Assembly: GCA_013288685.1 (NCBI GenBank)
Contig: JABDBM010000019.1
Span: 1 to 55,599, forward strand
Reading direction: 5' to 3'
From: Bacteroidota bacterium
Lineage (GTDB): Bacteria; Bacteroidota; Bacteroidia; Sphingobacteriales; Sphingobacteriaceae
DNA length: 55,599 bases
In this document: positions 1 through 9,564 of the stretch, in pieces
Numbering within the stretch: the first letter of the stretch is position 1
How the letters are laid out: each line of letters starts with the position of its first letter
Position numbers and translations under genes: made by a program
The notes under the pieces: generated by a model
Database searches by the model: none
What the model saw: the letters and a program-made list of their open reading frames with translations, nothing else
What the model was told of the DNA's origin: nothing

Positions 1-1376
1 GTTCAGTCCATAAATTGGCTTGTCCGCCTAAAATTAGCCTCGCATCAACACTGTCGGGCACCGGGTCAAATTCATAAGTTTTATTTAAGCGCAGGGTTGC
101 ATAAACGTGTGTTTCGTTTACCATATCGCTTTGCATATAATCAAGGTAAGCAAAAGTGGTTGGGCTCATCACCACCTGGTGTCATCCTGGGTGTAAAAGC
201 CGCCGTATGTACTTTCGATTCTACAATTTTTTCAAGGCGCTTTTCAAAATAGCTTTGTACTTCTTCGTAAGTTTTCAGGTTTTCGCGTTTCATTAGTGCG
301 GTAACCGAATCGCTTTTCTCCCAATATTCTTTATTGCACTCATCACCACCCATGTGGATATAGCCAAACGGAAACAGCTGTGCTACCTCGGTTAATACCT
401 TATCCAAAAACTTGTAAGTTTTTTCGCTTGATGGATTTAGCGTATTATCATTATGCATGTGCTCGCCCGAACGGGTTACATATGGCGTGGTTGGTGTTGT
501 ACACGATAGTTCGGGATACGAAGCAACGGCCGCCATGCTATGGCCGGGTACATCCACCTCTGGCATAATATCAATAAACTTGCTTTTGGCATATTTCACC
601 AACTCCCTGATGTCATCCTGGGTGTAAAAGCCGCCGTATGTACGCGGCTCGTCGGCTTTCGGTGTAGAAAACTGGCCGAACTGGCCAATTTTTTTGATAT
701 TGTAGGCACCTACTGTGGTTAATTTGGGCAAGCTTTTAATCTCTATACGCCAGCCTTCATCATCCGTAAGGTGCATGTGCAACAGGTTAAATTTGTAAAG
801 CGCCATTTGGTCGATGTATTGCTTCACTTCATCCTTAGTAAAAAAGTGGCGCGATACATCAAGCATTAAGCCTCTCCAGCCGAACCTTGGATAATCTACA
901 ATATCAACGCAAGGCGCAACCCATTTTACGTCTTTTGCCAATTCCACACTTTCAATTTCTTTCGGAAAAAGCTGAGTAAGCGTTTGTACACCATAAAATA
1001 AGCCTGCGGGCTCGTTGGCTTTTATAATAATGCCCTTAGCGGTAACCCATAAATGGTAGCCTTCTTTACCCAGGGTAGTATCGGCCTTGCTGTTTAGTTG
1101 CAATTTAATGGCTGCAGGTGCGGCAAAACTGTTTTTTACAGTAACAACTGCGCCGGTTGACGTGGTTAGTTTATGTTTAAGGTAATCGGTAACCGGTTTC
1201 ATGCCGGCTTCGGCGCCTGCTTCAATTACTACGTACTTGGGCAGCGTATACTGTCCATCGTTTGTAATAACTTTTACCGGCTCGGGTATAATAGCCAGCC
1301 CATTTTCGGCAGATTGGCCAAATGACAAATGCGTTACGAGGCAGCAACACAGTAGTAAGGATAATTTTAGTTTCAT
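1..1376 (-). pseudogene. GH20 beta-N-acetylhexosaminidase, rearranged and cut by the window edge
   Basis: Secreted family-20 hexosaminidase that would release terminal GlcNAc/GalNAc from glycans or chitin oligomers in the periplasm. I start it at 1376, where a signal peptide (MKLKLSLLLCCCLVTHLSFGQ) begins; the upstream in-frame ATG at 1418 would place a non-signal segment in front. The GH20 N-terminal domain is followed by the barrel, with the catalytic pair in HMGGDEC (Asp345/Glu346 from this start). After about residue 388 the frame shifts and stops at 141. Translating 1-179 in another frame gives a clean GH20 C-terminus (QVVMSPTTFAYLDYMQ, then ILGGQANLWTE), so about 35 residues, expected to include the WDE and MSWRG motifs, are missing. 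A 33-bp copy of the gene's own sequence sits at the junction. This is either a real inactivating rearrangement or an assembly error near a contig end. Confidence 0.85.
180..212. repeat. 33-bp direct repeat at the GH20 break, copy of 611-643
   Basis: Bases 180-212 are identical to 611-643 in the same orientation, and the match stops at both ends. At 611-643 the sequence encodes YGGFYTQDD in the GH20 frame. At 180-212 the same bases are read in a different frame and join two parts of the gene that should be about 100 bp further apart. Confidence 0.9.
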
Positions 1377-1483
1377 CAGAAATTTATTAAAGGTTTTATT
1401 TGGTGGGGGTAACAGCAACTAAATTATACTTTTTAAATAATATTAAAAAGTGTTTGGCGCTAAAATCTTTGATTTATTAATTT

Positions 1484-1495
1484 TATATTGCGTCA
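1484..1495 (+). promoter_or_regulatory. shared leader motif TATATTGCGTCA, upstream copy
   Basis: The 12-mer TATATTGCGTCA lies 38 nt before the carboxylesterase ATG and recurs at 3229-3240 before the oxidoreductase gene. Both copies are followed by A/C-rich leaders containing AACCAA words. It may be a -7 region with transcription start, since TATATTG is close to TAnnTTTG. Function is inferred from position and recurrence only. Confidence 0.35.
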
Positions 1496-1533
1496 TCAAG
1501 ACACAATTGTAAACCAAACTTAACCAAAATTTC

Positions 1534-3102
1534 ATGAAAACACGTTCTGCATGGGTAATTTGCCTTGCTTTAACAACTGCATCCATTCTATTTTATGCGT
1601 TTGTACCCGCTACGGGCAGCCGTAAAATTGCTGATACAATCCGTATTGAGACAGGGCAAATATCAGGCGTTAAGAGCAATACAAGTGATGTCGTATCATT
1701 TAAAGGCATTCCGTTTGCCGCGCCGCCGGTTGGAGCATTGCGCTGGAAAGCCCCGCAACCTGCCCAAAGCTGGACCGGCGTTAAAAAATGCGATGCCTTT
1801 GGCCCCAGCCCCATGCAGCCAACGCCAAGGCCTTTTGGCGTTTACACTGCTGAATTTTTGATTCCGGAACAACCAATTAGCGAAGATTGCCTGTACCTTA
1901 ACGTTTGGACAAAAGCAAACAAGGGAGCTAAAAAGCCCGTTTTGGTGTGGATATACGGCGGTGGCTTTGGCAGCGGCGGCGCTGCAGTACCGATTTATGA
2001 CGGTGAGGCCCTGGCAAAAAAAGGAATTGTGGTAGTGGTGATCAACTACCGCGTTGGCGTCTTTGGTTTTTTGGCACATCCCGATTTAAGTAAGGAATCG
2101 CCCGACCATGCTTCGGGTAATTATGGGCTGATGGATCAGGTAGCCGCTTTACAATGGGTAAAACGGAATATAGCTGCCTTTGGCGGCAATCCGGATAATG
2201 TGACTATCGACGGCCAATCGGCAGGCGCCATGAGCGTTAATTGTTTGGTGGCATCTCCCGTTGCAACAGGTTTGTTTAACAAGGCTATTGCCGAAAGCGG
2301 TTCTATGTTGTTAAAAAAGGCCTCCTTTAGCCTCGGCGACCGTGAAGGTGCTGAACAGCAGGGTGTAAAGTTTGCTGAGGCAGCACATGCTAAAACTTTG
2401 CAGGATTTGCGGAGTATGTCGGCAGATTTCCTAATGAAAGTGCCCGGCCGGATGGGACCAATCGTGGATGGTTATGTACTGCCCGAACCTGTAGCCCAAA
2501 TTTTTGCCGAAGGAAAAGAAAATAAGGTGCCCGTTATTACGGGATGGAATGCCGACGATGCCTTTATCGGTGCTTTTAAAAACAAGGATGCATTTCAGCA
2601 ACAGGCAAAAGAGCAGTATGGTGCTGATGCCGGGGAGTTTTTAAAATACTATCCCGCCAATAGCGATGAAGAGGCGGCCCGTTCACAAATTAACATCAAC
2701 CGCGATATGACCTTTGCCATTTCCGGCTACAAATGGGCAAAAATGCAAAGCGAAGAACATGGCGCACCTATTTACCTCTATAACTTTAACCATAGGCTGC
2801 CCGCGGCACCCGATTTTGTAAAATATGGCGCATTCCATACCGGCGAGGTAGCTTATGTATTTGATAATTTAAAATTCCTTAATCGACCTTGGCTACCCGA
2901 AGATCAGCCGCTGGCCGATTTAATGTCTGATTACTGGGTGAATTTTATCACCACCGGTAACCCCAACGGCAAGGGCTTGCCTGCGTGGCCAAAGTTTGAT
3001 GTAAAAAGCAGTAACGCCGTTGTATTTGATAAAACTGCTGTTAGCGGAGAACTGCACGATAAGGGGGAATTGGAGTTTATGTTGAAGAGGTTGGGGGATT
3101 AA
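1534..3102 (+). CDS. secreted type-B carboxylesterase (para-nitrobenzyl esterase family)
   Basis: A 522-residue alpha/beta hydrolase of the carboxylesterase type B family, expected to hydrolyse carboxylic esters; the substrate is unknown. An N-terminal hydrophobic segment (residues 5-24) suggests export. Family signatures are clear: EDCLYLNVWT at 117-126, oxyanion-hole YGGGFGSG near 141-148, the nucleophile elbow GQSAG with Ser229, and FHTGE with His435. The acid position, usually Glu in a G-x-N/S-x-DEG motif, reads GWNADDAF here, so Asp342 may act instead. Length is normal for the family. It is divergent from the GH20 gene, with a shared 157-bp intergenic region. The next gene on the same strand is 158 bp away beyond a palindromic repeat, so an operon is doubtful. 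Confidence 0.9.
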   Translation: MKTRSAWVICLALTTASILFYAFVPATGSRKIADTIRIETGQISGVKSNTSDVVSFKGIPFAAPPVGALRWKAPQPAQSWTGVKKCDAFGPSPMQPTPRPFGVYTAEFLIPEQPISEDCLYLNVWTKANKGAKKPVLVWIYGGGFGSGGAAVPIYDGEALAKKGIVVVVINYRVGVFGFLAHPDLSKESPDHASGNYGLMDQVAALQWVKRNIAAFGGNPDNVTIDGQSAGAMSVNCLVASPVATGLFNKAIAESGSMLLKKASFSLGDREGAEQQGVKFAEAAHAKTLQDLRSMSADFLMKVPGRMGPIVDGYVLPEPVAQIFAEGKENKVPVITGWNADDAFIGAFKNKDAFQQQAKEQYGADAGEFLKYYPANSDEEAARSQININRDMTFAISGYKWAKMQSEEHGAPIYLYNFNHRLPAAPDFVKYGAFHTGEVAYVFDNLKFLNRPWLPEDQPLADLMSDYWVNFITTGNPNGKGLPAWPKFDVKSSNAVVFDKTAVSGELHDKGELEFMLKRLGD

Positions 3103-3110
3103 ACACAATT

Positions 3111-3216
3111 TGTCATCCTTGAGTGCGGCGAAGGATCCTCTCAACGCTGCAATTGCCCCACATGTCAGGTCCGCTATGCATGTCGTAGAAGATCCTTCGC
3201 TGCGCTCAGGATGATA
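3111..3216 (+). repeat. palindromic interspersed element, copy 1
   Basis: About 106 bp with imperfect terminal inverted repeats: the left end (GTCATCCTTGAGTGCGGCGA) mirrors the right end (GATCCTTCGCTGCGCTCAGG). The core contains GCTGCAATTG and CATGTCGTAGAAGATC, matching copy 2 at 15977-16080 and, in reverse, copy 3 at 52948-53049. It carries no coding capacity. It resembles REP/BIME-type or MITE-like elements. Confidence 0.85.
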
Positions 3217-3228
3217 AAAGGAAATTAC

Positions 3229-3240
3229 TATATTGCGTCA
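3229..3240 (+). promoter_or_regulatory. shared leader motif TATATTGCGTCA, second copy
   Basis: Same 12-mer as at 1484-1495, here 20 nt before the ATG of the Gfo/Idh/MocA gene and directly after the palindromic element. If it is a promoter -7 region, the leader is only about 15 nt long. Confidence 0.35.
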
Positions 3241-3260
3241 ACCAATTAACAAACCAAATT

Positions 3261-4655
3261 ATGTCATCCGACCGCAGAAAATTTATCAAACAATTGGGGG
3301 GCACCATTGCCCTCACCTCTGCTTCGCTCAGCAGCTTTGCCGCAATGGAAGACCATGAGCACAGAATACTGACCGCCGAAAAACGCGTTAGCGCTAATGA
3401 TAAAATACGCATTGCCACTATTGGCATGGGTATTATGGGTTTTAATGATACCCGCACCGCGCTGGCTTGCCAGGGCGTTGAGCTGGTTGGCGTTTGCGAT
3501 TTGTACCAGGGCCGGTTGGACCACGCGAAAGAAGTTTTTGGCGCCGGCATTTTTACCACCATGGATTACCATGAAATATTGGACCGTAAAGATGTTGATG
3601 CAGTAATTATAGCCACCAGCGATAACTGGCACAGCACTATTGCCATTGCCGCTATGCACAAAGGCAAAGCCGTATATAGCGAAAAACCGATGGTGCATTA
3701 TATTAGCGAAGGTTTAGGTGAAATAAGGGCACAGCAGGAAACCAAGGCGGTTTTCCAGGTCGGCAGTCAGCGGGTAAGCAGCATATCGTTTAAAAAGGCT
3801 AAAGAATTATACCAGGCCGGTGCCATAGGGCAAATCAACTCTATCGAAGCATCATTTAACCGCCAAAGTGCGTTAGGGGCCTGGCAATATACTATTCCGC
3901 TTGATGCATCGCCAAAAACGGTTGCCTGGGACAGGTATCAGGCCAACGAAAAAGTAAAACGTCCGTACGATAGCAACCGCTTTTTCCGCTGGCGCAATTA
4001 CCGTGAATATGGTACGGGTGTGGCAGGCGATTTGTTTGTGCACCTGCTGTCGGGCATCCATTTTATTACGGATTCAAAAGGCCCCAGTAAGATATACGCT
4101 ATCGGTGGCACCTACTATTGGAAAGACGGACGCAATGTGCCGGATGTGATGAGCGCAGTTATTGAATATCCGGCAACAGCCGAACACCCGGCATTCCAGG
4201 CTATTTTGCGGGTTAACTTTATAAGCGGCGATGGCGAACGCACCACTACAAAAATTATTGGGTCTGAAGGGGTGATTGATCTCTCCAACGAAGGAGATGG
4301 TTTTACCATCCGTAAACAGAAATTACCTGTTGCACCAGGCATAGGCGGCTGGGATTCGTTCAGTACCTATACCGATGCTATGCAAAAGGCATTAATGGAT
4401 GATTATAACAAAAAATATTCGGCGGCAGATCAGCAGCGGACCGATATTCCGGGCGTAACCTACAGCGCACCGGCAGGGTATAGTGCCAATATTGATCATT
4501 TTAATGCGTTTTTTGATGGTATCCGCACTGGCAAACCAATTGTGGAAGATGCTGTTTTCGGTTTCCGTGCTGCCGCGCCAGCGTTGGCCTGCAATGCAAG
4601 CTATTTTGAAAACAAAGTGATTCATTGGGACCCGGTGAATATGAAGTTGATTTGA
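3261..4655 (+). CDS. Tat-exported Gfo/Idh/MocA family oxidoreductase
   Basis: A 464-residue NAD(P)-dependent sugar or polyol oxidoreductase. The N-terminus has a twin-arginine signal (DRRKFIKQLGG followed by a hydrophobic stretch ending in SSFAA), so it is probably folded with its cofactor and exported to the periplasm. The Rossmann domain follows: GMGIMG at 55-60 binds the dinucleotide, and the family motif EKP is at 141-143 (YSEKPMVH). The C-terminal alpha/beta domain covers roughly residues 150-440. Many Bacteroidota encode such Tat-exported members next to glycan-use genes; the substrate cannot be read from sequence. It has no close partner here: the next gene begins 200 bp downstream, after a word-repeat stretch. 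Confidence 0.88.
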   Translation: MSSDRRKFIKQLGGTIALTSASLSSFAAMEDHEHRILTAEKRVSANDKIRIATIGMGIMGFNDTRTALACQGVELVGVCDLYQGRLDHAKEVFGAGIFTTMDYHEILDRKDVDAVIIATSDNWHSTIAIAAMHKGKAVYSEKPMVHYISEGLGEIRAQQETKAVFQVGSQRVSSISFKKAKELYQAGAIGQINSIEASFNRQSALGAWQYTIPLDASPKTVAWDRYQANEKVKRPYDSNRFFRWRNYREYGTGVAGDLFVHLLSGIHFITDSKGPSKIYAIGGTYYWKDGRNVPDVMSAVIEYPATAEHPAFQAILRVNFISGDGERTTTKIIGSEGVIDLSNEGDGFTIRKQKLPVAPGIGGWDSFSTYTDAMQKALMDDYNKKYSAADQQRTDIPGVTYSAPAGYSANIDHFNAFFDGIRTGKPIVEDAVFGFRAAAPALACNASYFENKVIHWDPVNMKLI

Positions 4656-4696
4656 GAAAGTCCGGAAAGTCAGTAAAGTCCGAAAGTCCGGAAAGA
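4656..4696 (+). repeat. word-repeat cluster, GTCCGGAAA type
   Basis: Directly after the oxidoreductase stop there are repeated words AAAGTCCGGAAAGTC and AAAGTCCGAAAGTCCGG. Reverse-complement words (CTTTCCGG, GACTTTCCGG in reverse) occur at 6031-6087 on the other side of the next gene. The same word family occurs at 22376-22432. Confidence 0.7.
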
Positions 4697-4821
4697 AGAA
4701 AAAGAGAGTGTAGCTCTTGTTGGTGTTTACCTCGCTAACAAGAGCCACTCGACTTGATAATTGAAGTTGTAAACCCAGTTCCCAATGTTCCAATGGAACA
4801 TAGTGCCTGCACATTTATCAT

Positions 4822-4829
4822 TACCTTTG
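4822..4829 (+). promoter_or_regulatory. putative -7 element TACCTTTG
   Basis: Exact match to the Bacteroidota -7 consensus TAnnTTTG, 26 nt before the ATG at 4856. It supports that ATG over the in-frame one at 4754. No clear -33 TTG at the usual spacing was seen. Confidence 0.4.
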
Positions 4830-4855
4830 GTAGCGTTGAACCTCTACCAGTATTT

Positions 4856-5872
4856 ATGATTACATCCACATTATCCGTATCCAAAAACTACCTGTACGCA
4901 GCATTTATAGCGATTATTATATTAATAATCGGCCTTTTCTTATTGCATGCCGCCGCCCCGGTGAAAAGGGACCTGGTTGCCACGGGTTTTCTGGTTGATA
5001 TTGTAGTTACTTTTCCTGTGGTGTTTTATTTTTTGGTTATCCGGCCGCTCCGCATCAAAAAATGGAAAATGGTTTTGGTATTTACCTGTTGTTGTGGGGT
5101 GGCGTATTGTATTTTGCCTGCTCATCAGCAATATTATATTATTCAACTACGAAAACTTACCGTCGGCTTAGAATTAGGCGTGCTCATTTACGCATTAAGC
5201 AAAATCAAAAAAATAAGATCAGTTTATTACCAATTGCAGGCTGATTTCCCGGATACTGCCTATAACTTACAAAAAAGTATGATGCAAATTTTAGGTGGCG
5301 GTGTGGCTGTAAAAGTTCTGGCATCGGAACTTACTATTTTAAACTTCGGGCTGTTTTGGTGGAGGAAAAGCAAGGCGGGCCAGGCATCCGCCAAACGGTT
5401 CAGCGTTTATAAGGAATCGGGTTATGCAGCTTTCTTTGGTGTGCTTTTAACAGTTTGCTTTATTGAGCTGGTTGCTTTTCATTTAGCATTAATGCATTAC
5501 AGCAATACTGCTGCCATTGTACTCACGGTATTAAGCGCCTATGGGACACTATTTATTATCGGCGATTTTTCGGCAATTGTAAAAAGCCCGGTTACGATTT
5601 TGGATGGCCGGCTGTTATTACGGACCGGATTACGCTGGCGGGCGGTTATTGATAACACAAATATAGCATCCGTTGAAAAGGTTAAAGACAGCTTTCAGCC
5701 GGGTGATGGTTGTTTCAAAGGTGGCGTTATGAAAAGCAGCATTAATATATTGTTCACCTTTAAAAATCCCGTAACCATTGAACGCTTGTACAGAAAGCCA
5801 ATAATGGTAAAACAAATTGTAATGTGTGTTGATGAGGCAGATGCTTTTATTGACAGGTTAGTGTGCAGTTGA
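4856..5872 (+). CDS. hypothetical polytopic membrane protein with a PH-like C-terminal region
   Basis: I do not recognise the family. From the ATG at 4856 it is 338 residues. Hydrophobic segments lie near residues 10-30, 42-62 and 68-90, then two more around 190-240. The last ~90 residues are soluble and read like a bacterial PH-like domain (ILDGRLLLRTGLRWRAV, a beta-rich run, then a closing helix DEADAFIDRL). The in-frame ATG at 4754 would add a hydrophilic-to-neutral extension overlapping the presumed promoter, so I reject it. The gene stands alone between two inverted word-repeat clusters and is followed by a strong hairpin at 5911-5937. Confidence 0.65.
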   Translation: MITSTLSVSKNYLYAAFIAIIILIIGLFLLHAAAPVKRDLVATGFLVDIVVTFPVVFYFLVIRPLRIKKWKMVLVFTCCCGVAYCILPAHQQYYIIQLRKLTVGLELGVLIYALSKIKKIRSVYYQLQADFPDTAYNLQKSMMQILGGGVAVKVLASELTILNFGLFWWRKSKAGQASAKRFSVYKESGYAAFFGVLLTVCFIELVAFHLALMHYSNTAAIVLTVLSAYGTLFIIGDFSAIVKSPVTILDGRLLLRTGLRWRAVIDNTNIASVEKVKDSFQPGDGCFKGGVMKSSINILFTFKNPVTIERLYRKPIMVKQIVMCVDEADAFIDRLVCS

Positions 5873-5910
5873 TTAATTTGTCGTTTGTTTTAATGGGTTG
5901 GCAATTTGAC

Positions 5911-5937
5911 TTTTTATGACCCGGAGGGTCATAAAAA
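5911..5937 (+). terminator. perfect 12-bp stem hairpin
   Basis: TTTTTATGACCC, loop GGA, then the exact reverse complement GGGTCATAAAAA. It is A/T at the base and G/C at the top, 38 nt after the stop of the membrane-protein gene; symmetric, so it could act in both directions. Confidence 0.7.
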
Positions 5938-6030
5938 CAGCTCAACAATCACTCGTTTTTAAACCTATCCAAACTATCCTTATAGCCCAGGGTATTTCAA
6001 TTACCTGATATACATTATCCCCTTTTTTCT

Positions 6031-6087
6031 TTCCGGCCTTTCCTTTCCCGATAATTATCGGGATTTCCGACTTTCCGGACTCCTCTC
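6031..6087 (-). repeat. CTTTCCGG word repeats with a 16-bp palindrome
   Basis: Words CTTTCCGG, CCTTTCC, GACTTTCCGGACTCC are reverse complements of the cluster at 4656-4696. In the middle is the perfect palindrome CCCGATAATTATCGGG (6047-6062). Confidence 0.65.
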
Positions 6088-6266
6088 TCCAATATTAACT
6101 CTCTGTAAGTAAAAAGTAACTTTTCTGTTATAAAATAATTGCCGCCTTAACCTTTTCTAAATCTAACGTTAAGCATTGCTTAATGTTAATTTAGTTTACC
6201 AATAATAAACAAAGTTTAGTATTGCTGCATGAAAAATACCTTTCGCACACAATTAAACTTTAACAG

Positions 6267-9200
6267 ATGAAGCAGATTTACAACCATTTAAGAACCGTGT
6301 TTGCGGTTTTGTTACTCTGTATTGCTCCGGTACTCCTGTTCGGGCAAACAAAGATCGGTGGTATAGTAACCGATGAAAATAAACAACCTTTGCCCGGCGT
6401 AAGCGTTATGGTTAAAGGTACTTCGACCGGTACAACTACCGATATCAATGGCAGGTTTACCTTGTCGGCCGCCAGTGGCCAGGTGTTAACGGTTAAGTTT
6501 TTAGGCTACCTGCCACAACAAGTTACCGTTGGCAACCAAACGGATTACAGCATTGTTTTGGCCGAGGATACCAAAAACCTGAATGAGGTAGTAGTAACAG
6601 CCCTTGGTGTTAAAAAAGAAACCAGGCGCATTGGTTACGCTACCCAAACAGTAAACGGCGCCGATTTAGTTACCGCCCGCGACCCTAACCCCATTAACGG
6701 TTTAATAGGTAAAGTGGCCGGTTTATCTATTGGCGCCACGTCCGAAATATTGGGCGTTCCAAACATTACTATGCGCGGTAACACCGTATCACTGTTTGTT
6801 ATTGACGGTTTGCCATTCAATTCGGATACTTTCGACCTTAGCCCGGATGATATTGATACCTATACCGTATTAAAAGGCCCTGCTGCAGCAGCTTTATACG
6901 GTAGCCGTGCACAATACGGCGCCATCCTGATCACTACTAAAAAAGGTAGCTCGAAAAAAGGGATTACTATTGACGTAAATAGCAGTACTGTTATTAACAA
7001 AGGCTTTTTGGCGTTCCCACGCATCCAAAACTCCTTTGGCCCAGGTGAAAATACCTTTTACACATTTGTGGATGGTAAAGGCGGCGCACCGGGTGGTGTG
7101 GATAGTGACTACGACGTTTGGGGCCCTTACTTCGCGGGTCAGTTAATTCCGCAGTATGACAGCCCGGTTATTAACGGCGTTCGCCAGGCTACACCATGGA
7201 CTGCCCGTGGCGCAAACAACCTGGCTAACTTTCTGAAAACAGGTTTTCAAACCAATAATAACATAGCCTTAACGTCAACCGGCGAGAATTACACTACCCG
7301 TTTTTCGGTTTCGCAGCAGCACCAGAATAGCTACATCCCATCGCAGTACCTCGATATTGCAAATGCCAACATCTACGCATCATTCAACGCATCAAAACGT
7401 TTGAAATTTGAAGGTAGCCTTGATTTTAACAGGCAGAGCACTGACGACTTTCCGGACGTTCAGTACGGCCCAAACAGTATTATCTATAACATGGCTATCT
7501 GGACAGGTGCCGACTGGAGCGTTAATGCACCGGATATTAAAGCAATTTGGCAGCCGGGTAAAGTGGGTGTACAATCAGAATTTGAGGAATATACCCGTTA
7601 TCATAACCCCTATTTCTTAACTTCAGTTTGGACACGGGGGCATTACAAAAATGATACTTATGGTTATTTATCAGGAAACTTTATAATTGACAAGCACTTA
7701 AATGTTACTTTAAAAAACCAGATTGATACCTATAACCTGCTACGTACCGAAGACCTGCCATACTCGGCACACCCTTACGGACGTGAAGGTAACCAGGGCG
7801 ATTACCGCGAAGACCGCCGTGATTTATTTGATAACAATACCCTGTTAACTTTAAACTACGATTATACAGTTGCCAAATTTTTAAACTTATCGGGTTTGGT
7901 AGGAGCTAACCTGCGCAGTTTTAAATACAATTCGAGCTGGGTATCTACTGATTATTTGAATGTTCCTGGCGTATATGCGTTCAGTAACTCCAAAAACCCC
8001 ATTGAAGCAACAAGCTTTTACTCTGCCGAACGTCAGATCAGCGAATTTGCGTCGTTAGACGCTTCTTTCGGAAAATATGCTACTTTATCGGGAACTATCC
8101 GTAACGAAAGATCCTCGGCATTCCAAAATGTAACTAATTATAGTTATCCAAGCGCGGCGGTAGCTTCGGTTATTTCTGATTATGTAAAACTGCCAGAATT
8201 TATCTCGTTTCTGAAAGTAAGGGCTTCTTATGCCAATATCAAATCTGATGAAACCAGTCCAACTATCGGCCCTGCTCCATTCAGTACAATTACTGCTTTC
8301 GGCGGCTCTACAGGTGCATCGTTGTATGATAATCCGCTGGGTTATGGTACCACGTACGATTCTCCGTATAATGGCCCTAACTACGCTTTAAATACATCTT
8401 TCTCAACTGCTAAACCTTACGCCGGTCAAACAGCAGGTTATGCTTCTGATTATTTGTACCAAAGCGCCATCAAAACTTTTACACGTGTTAACTACGAAGA
8501 GGGTTTTGATATTAAATTCCTGCAAAACCGTTTAGGATTGGCTGCCACAGCTTTTCAATATATTGACGGTCCGCAGATTTTACCAAATACCATTTCAACT
8601 TCTACAGGCTATATAACCGAGTATTTGAATGCGTTAAAAACAAAGAAAACAGGTTATGAAGTTTCCCTTACCGGTACGCCAATAAAAGACCTTAGCGGTT
8701 TTGGTTGGGATGTGTTGGTTAACTGGTCGACCTATAAGGATGTTTATGAGGAACTTCCTCCGGGCCAAACCACTTACAATACGTTTTTCCAAAAAGGCGA
8801 CCGTGTTGACAAGTTTTACGGAACCGCTTTCGTAAGAAACCAACAAGGCCAAATCATTAACGGATCGAATGGCGAAGCGCTGGTAAACCCGGTACCTCAA
8901 TATTTGGGTCATTTAGGTGCCGATTATACCTGGAGTATTTTTAACCGGGTGCACTATAAAAACTTAGGCATGAGTTTCCAGTTTGACGGCTCGGTTGGTG
9001 GTGTTACTGCCGATTACGTGTTTAACAAAACCGTACGTGGTGGTAGCAACGCGCTTACTGCCGAAGGCGCTTTGGGTGCTGCCCGTTACCAGGACTGGTT
9101 AAACTTTGGTAAAGCTGGTTATGCCGGTTCGTATGTAGGCCAGGGTGTGGTTATATCAAATAATGTAGCCCCCAATTTCGACTCGAAGACCGGCGCGGTA

Positions 9201-9545
9201 TTAAACTATAGCGCCCTGCAATATGCGCCAAATACGCATACCGCTTTTGTGCAGGAGTACGCCAGCGAATATTACAACGTAACAGAATCGAACCTGATGA
9301 GCAAAACTTATGCTAAACTTCGCGAGGTAACATTTGATTATACCTTCCCCGCCAAATGGCTTAAAGGTACCTTCATCACTAAAGCTTCGGCTTCGTTGTA
9401 TGGTCGTAACTTATTGTACTTCTACAAAGATCCTAAGTTTAAAGATGTTGACTTAGACCAATATGCCAATAGCAATACATCGCTTACAGGCTTGCAATCG
9501 CCAACTGTGCGTAGTTATGGTCTTAACATAAAATTATCATTCTAA
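6267..9545 (+). CDS. SusC/RagA-type TonB-linked outer-membrane transporter
   Basis: A 1092-residue TonB-dependent importer that works with the SusD-like lipoprotein encoded next, together forming an outer-membrane capture-and-import complex. Order of parts: signal peptide (to about residue 27, LLFGQ), carboxypeptidase-D-regulatory-like domain (TKIGGIVTDENKQPLPGVSV to about 105), TonB box/plug from about 107 (NEVVVTALGVKKE), the SusC signature YGSRAQYGAILITTKKG near 211-227, then a beta-barrel to a terminal aromatic strand (YGLNIKLSF). Length is usual for SusC. The SusD gene begins about 20 bp downstream. The ligand is not readable from sequence, but the following hydrolases suggest a phosphorylated compound. 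Confidence 0.95.
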   Translation: MKQIYNHLRTVFAVLLLCIAPVLLFGQTKIGGIVTDENKQPLPGVSVMVKGTSTGTTTDINGRFTLSAASGQVLTVKFLGYLPQQVTVGNQTDYSIVLAEDTKNLNEVVVTALGVKKETRRIGYATQTVNGADLVTARDPNPINGLIGKVAGLSIGATSEILGVPNITMRGNTVSLFVIDGLPFNSDTFDLSPDDIDTYTVLKGPAAAALYGSRAQYGAILITTKKGSSKKGITIDVNSSTVINKGFLAFPRIQNSFGPGENTFYTFVDGKGGAPGGVDSDYDVWGPYFAGQLIPQYDSPVINGVRQATPWTARGANNLANFLKTGFQTNNNIALTSTGENYTTRFSVSQQHQNSYIPSQYLDIANANIYASFNASKRLKFEGSLDFNRQSTDDFPDVQYGPNSIIYNMAIWTGADWSVNAPDIKAIWQPGKVGVQSEFEEYTRYHNPYFLTSVWTRGHYKNDTYGYLSGNFIIDKHLNVTLKNQIDTYNLLRTEDLPYSAHPYGREGNQGDYREDRRDLFDNNTLLTLNYDYTVAKFLNLSGLVGANLRSFKYNSSWVSTDYLNVPGVYAFSNSKNPIEATSFYSAERQISEFASLDASFGKYATLSGTIRNERSSAFQNVTNYSYPSAAVASVISDYVKLPEFISFLKVRASYANIKSDETSPTIGPAPFSTITAFGGSTGASLYDNPLGYGTTYDSPYNGPNYALNTSFSTAKPYAGQTAGYASDYLYQSAIKTFTRVNYEEGFDIKFLQNRLGLAATAFQYIDGPQILPNTISTSTGYITEYLNALKTKKTGYEVSLTGTPIKDLSGFGWDVLVNWSTYKDVYEELPPGQTTYNTFFQKGDRVDKFYGTAFVRNQQGQIINGSNGEALVNPVPQYLGHLGADYTWSIFNRVHYKNLGMSFQFDGSVGGVTADYVFNKTVRGGSNALTAEGALGAARYQDWLNFGKAGYAGSYVGQGVVISNNVAPNFDSKTGAVLNYSALQYAPNTHTAFVQEYASEYYNVTESNLMSKTYAKLREVTFDYTFPAKWLKGTFITKASASLYGRNLLYFYKDPKFKDVDLDQYANSNTSLTGLQSPTVRSYGLNIKLSF

Positions 9546-9564
9546 TCAAAAACAGATAATGATC

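Larger units (their letters stand above)
5873..6266. other. 394-bp intergenic region before susC
   Basis: No gene seen. It holds a 27-bp hairpin (5911-5937), a CTTTCCGG word-repeat stretch with a 16-bp palindrome (6031-6087), and an A/T-rich 150 bp that must contain the susC promoter. TACCTTTC at 6237-6244 differs by one base from the -7 consensus and lies 22 nt before the susC ATG. Confidence 0.6.

Noticed and set aside
4754..4855. N-terminal extension of the membrane protein from ATG 4754
   Set aside because: It would span the -7 element at 4822-4829, and the extension does not look like a signal or membrane segment.
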